64,000 nt of DNA from Bradyrhizobium canariense (GTDB taxonomy: Bacteria > Pseudomonadota > Alphaproteobacteria > Rhizobiales > Xanthobacteraceae). Of the stretch, positions 63,901-64,000 are shown in pieces (the first letter of the stretch is position 1; each line of letters starts with the position of its first letter). A program made the position numbers and the translations under genes. Under the pieces are notes generated by a model. That model was not told where the DNA came from and made no database searches. It saw only the letters and a list, made by a program, of their open reading frames with translations. Where the stretch lies: positions 1-64,000 of the forward strand of contig NZ_JAFCKJ010000008.1 of assembly GCF_018130465.1 (NCBI RefSeq), in the 5' to 3' direction.

Positions 63901-64000
63901 GGTCAGGCAGGAGTTTGCCGGCGCCGTGGAGCCGGCCGCCGAAGAGGGGCTGCAAGCCGCGATCAAGGCGGCGACGCGCGCCGGTGCCAGCGTTCAGACC

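Overview
The window looks like chromosomal DNA of a Bradyrhizobium-type alphaproteobacterium (Rhizobiales). The evidence is the high GC content and the gene content: MipZ instead of Min, the DivK-PleD polarity pair, EipB, phasin, and many DUF families typical of Rhizobiales. No rRNA, tRNA, CRISPR array, insertion sequence or prophage was recognised. Genes are dense on both strands. Accessory functions are scattered between well-known housekeeping blocks.

Layout. 1-469 holds two palindromic intergenic repeats. 470-10182 has a DUF599 protein, a GST, several small conserved proteins, panC, mipZ, an exported alpha/beta hydrolase and a VWA/J-domain pair. 10358-17975 has a SPOR-tailed D,D-carboxypeptidase, a phasin with two TGC-N3-GCA dyads in its promoter, a TadG-like VWA protein and the clpS-clpA proteolysis pair. 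18004-25467 carries an MFS exporter, a cytochrome c, an aldo/keto reductase, and a divergent AraC regulator facing a nitrilase and an aldoxime dehydratase (a compact aldoxime to nitrile to acid pathway), then a HAD phosphatase. 25700-36651 mixes small proteins, an orphan TRAP-type binding protein, a lytic transglycosylase, azlCD, trmO, HIT, a FemAB-like acyltransferase, GDPD, two Rid proteins, eipB, a MerR regulator with a recognisable target promoter, an ACT protein and a 51-residue ORF.

36668-63133 follows a gene order that I recall as common in Rhizobiales: dinB-DUF3572-divK-pleD-rpmG-NUDIX-DUF983-rnr-topA-dprA. Here it is split by three blocks. Block one lies between pleD and rpmG (TetR/MFS, an ArsA-DUF6789-DUF6064 operon, a membrane acyltransferase, a secreted protein). 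Block two lies between rpmG and the NUDIX gene (a flavin monooxygenase, a membrane protein, a phosphoesterase). Block three lies between topA and dprA (two HxlR regulators, each divergent from an oxidoreductase). Palindromic repeats sit in or at the edge of two of these blocks. A decayed copy of the 3' end of rpmG, with its terminator and the adjoining repeat, lies about 950 bp from the intact gene. The window ends inside an amidase gene.

Most notable: five families of long palindromic repeats placed at gene ends; the rpmG remnant; a MerR-type promoter with a 19-bp spacer over a perfect dyad; a perfect 14-bp operator between an HxlR regulator and an SDR gene; a TetR operator; an ArsA ATPase with its three metalloid cysteines but no ars neighbours; and a Rid protein that lacks the catalytic arginine. 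All family assignments come from reading the sequence, without database searches.
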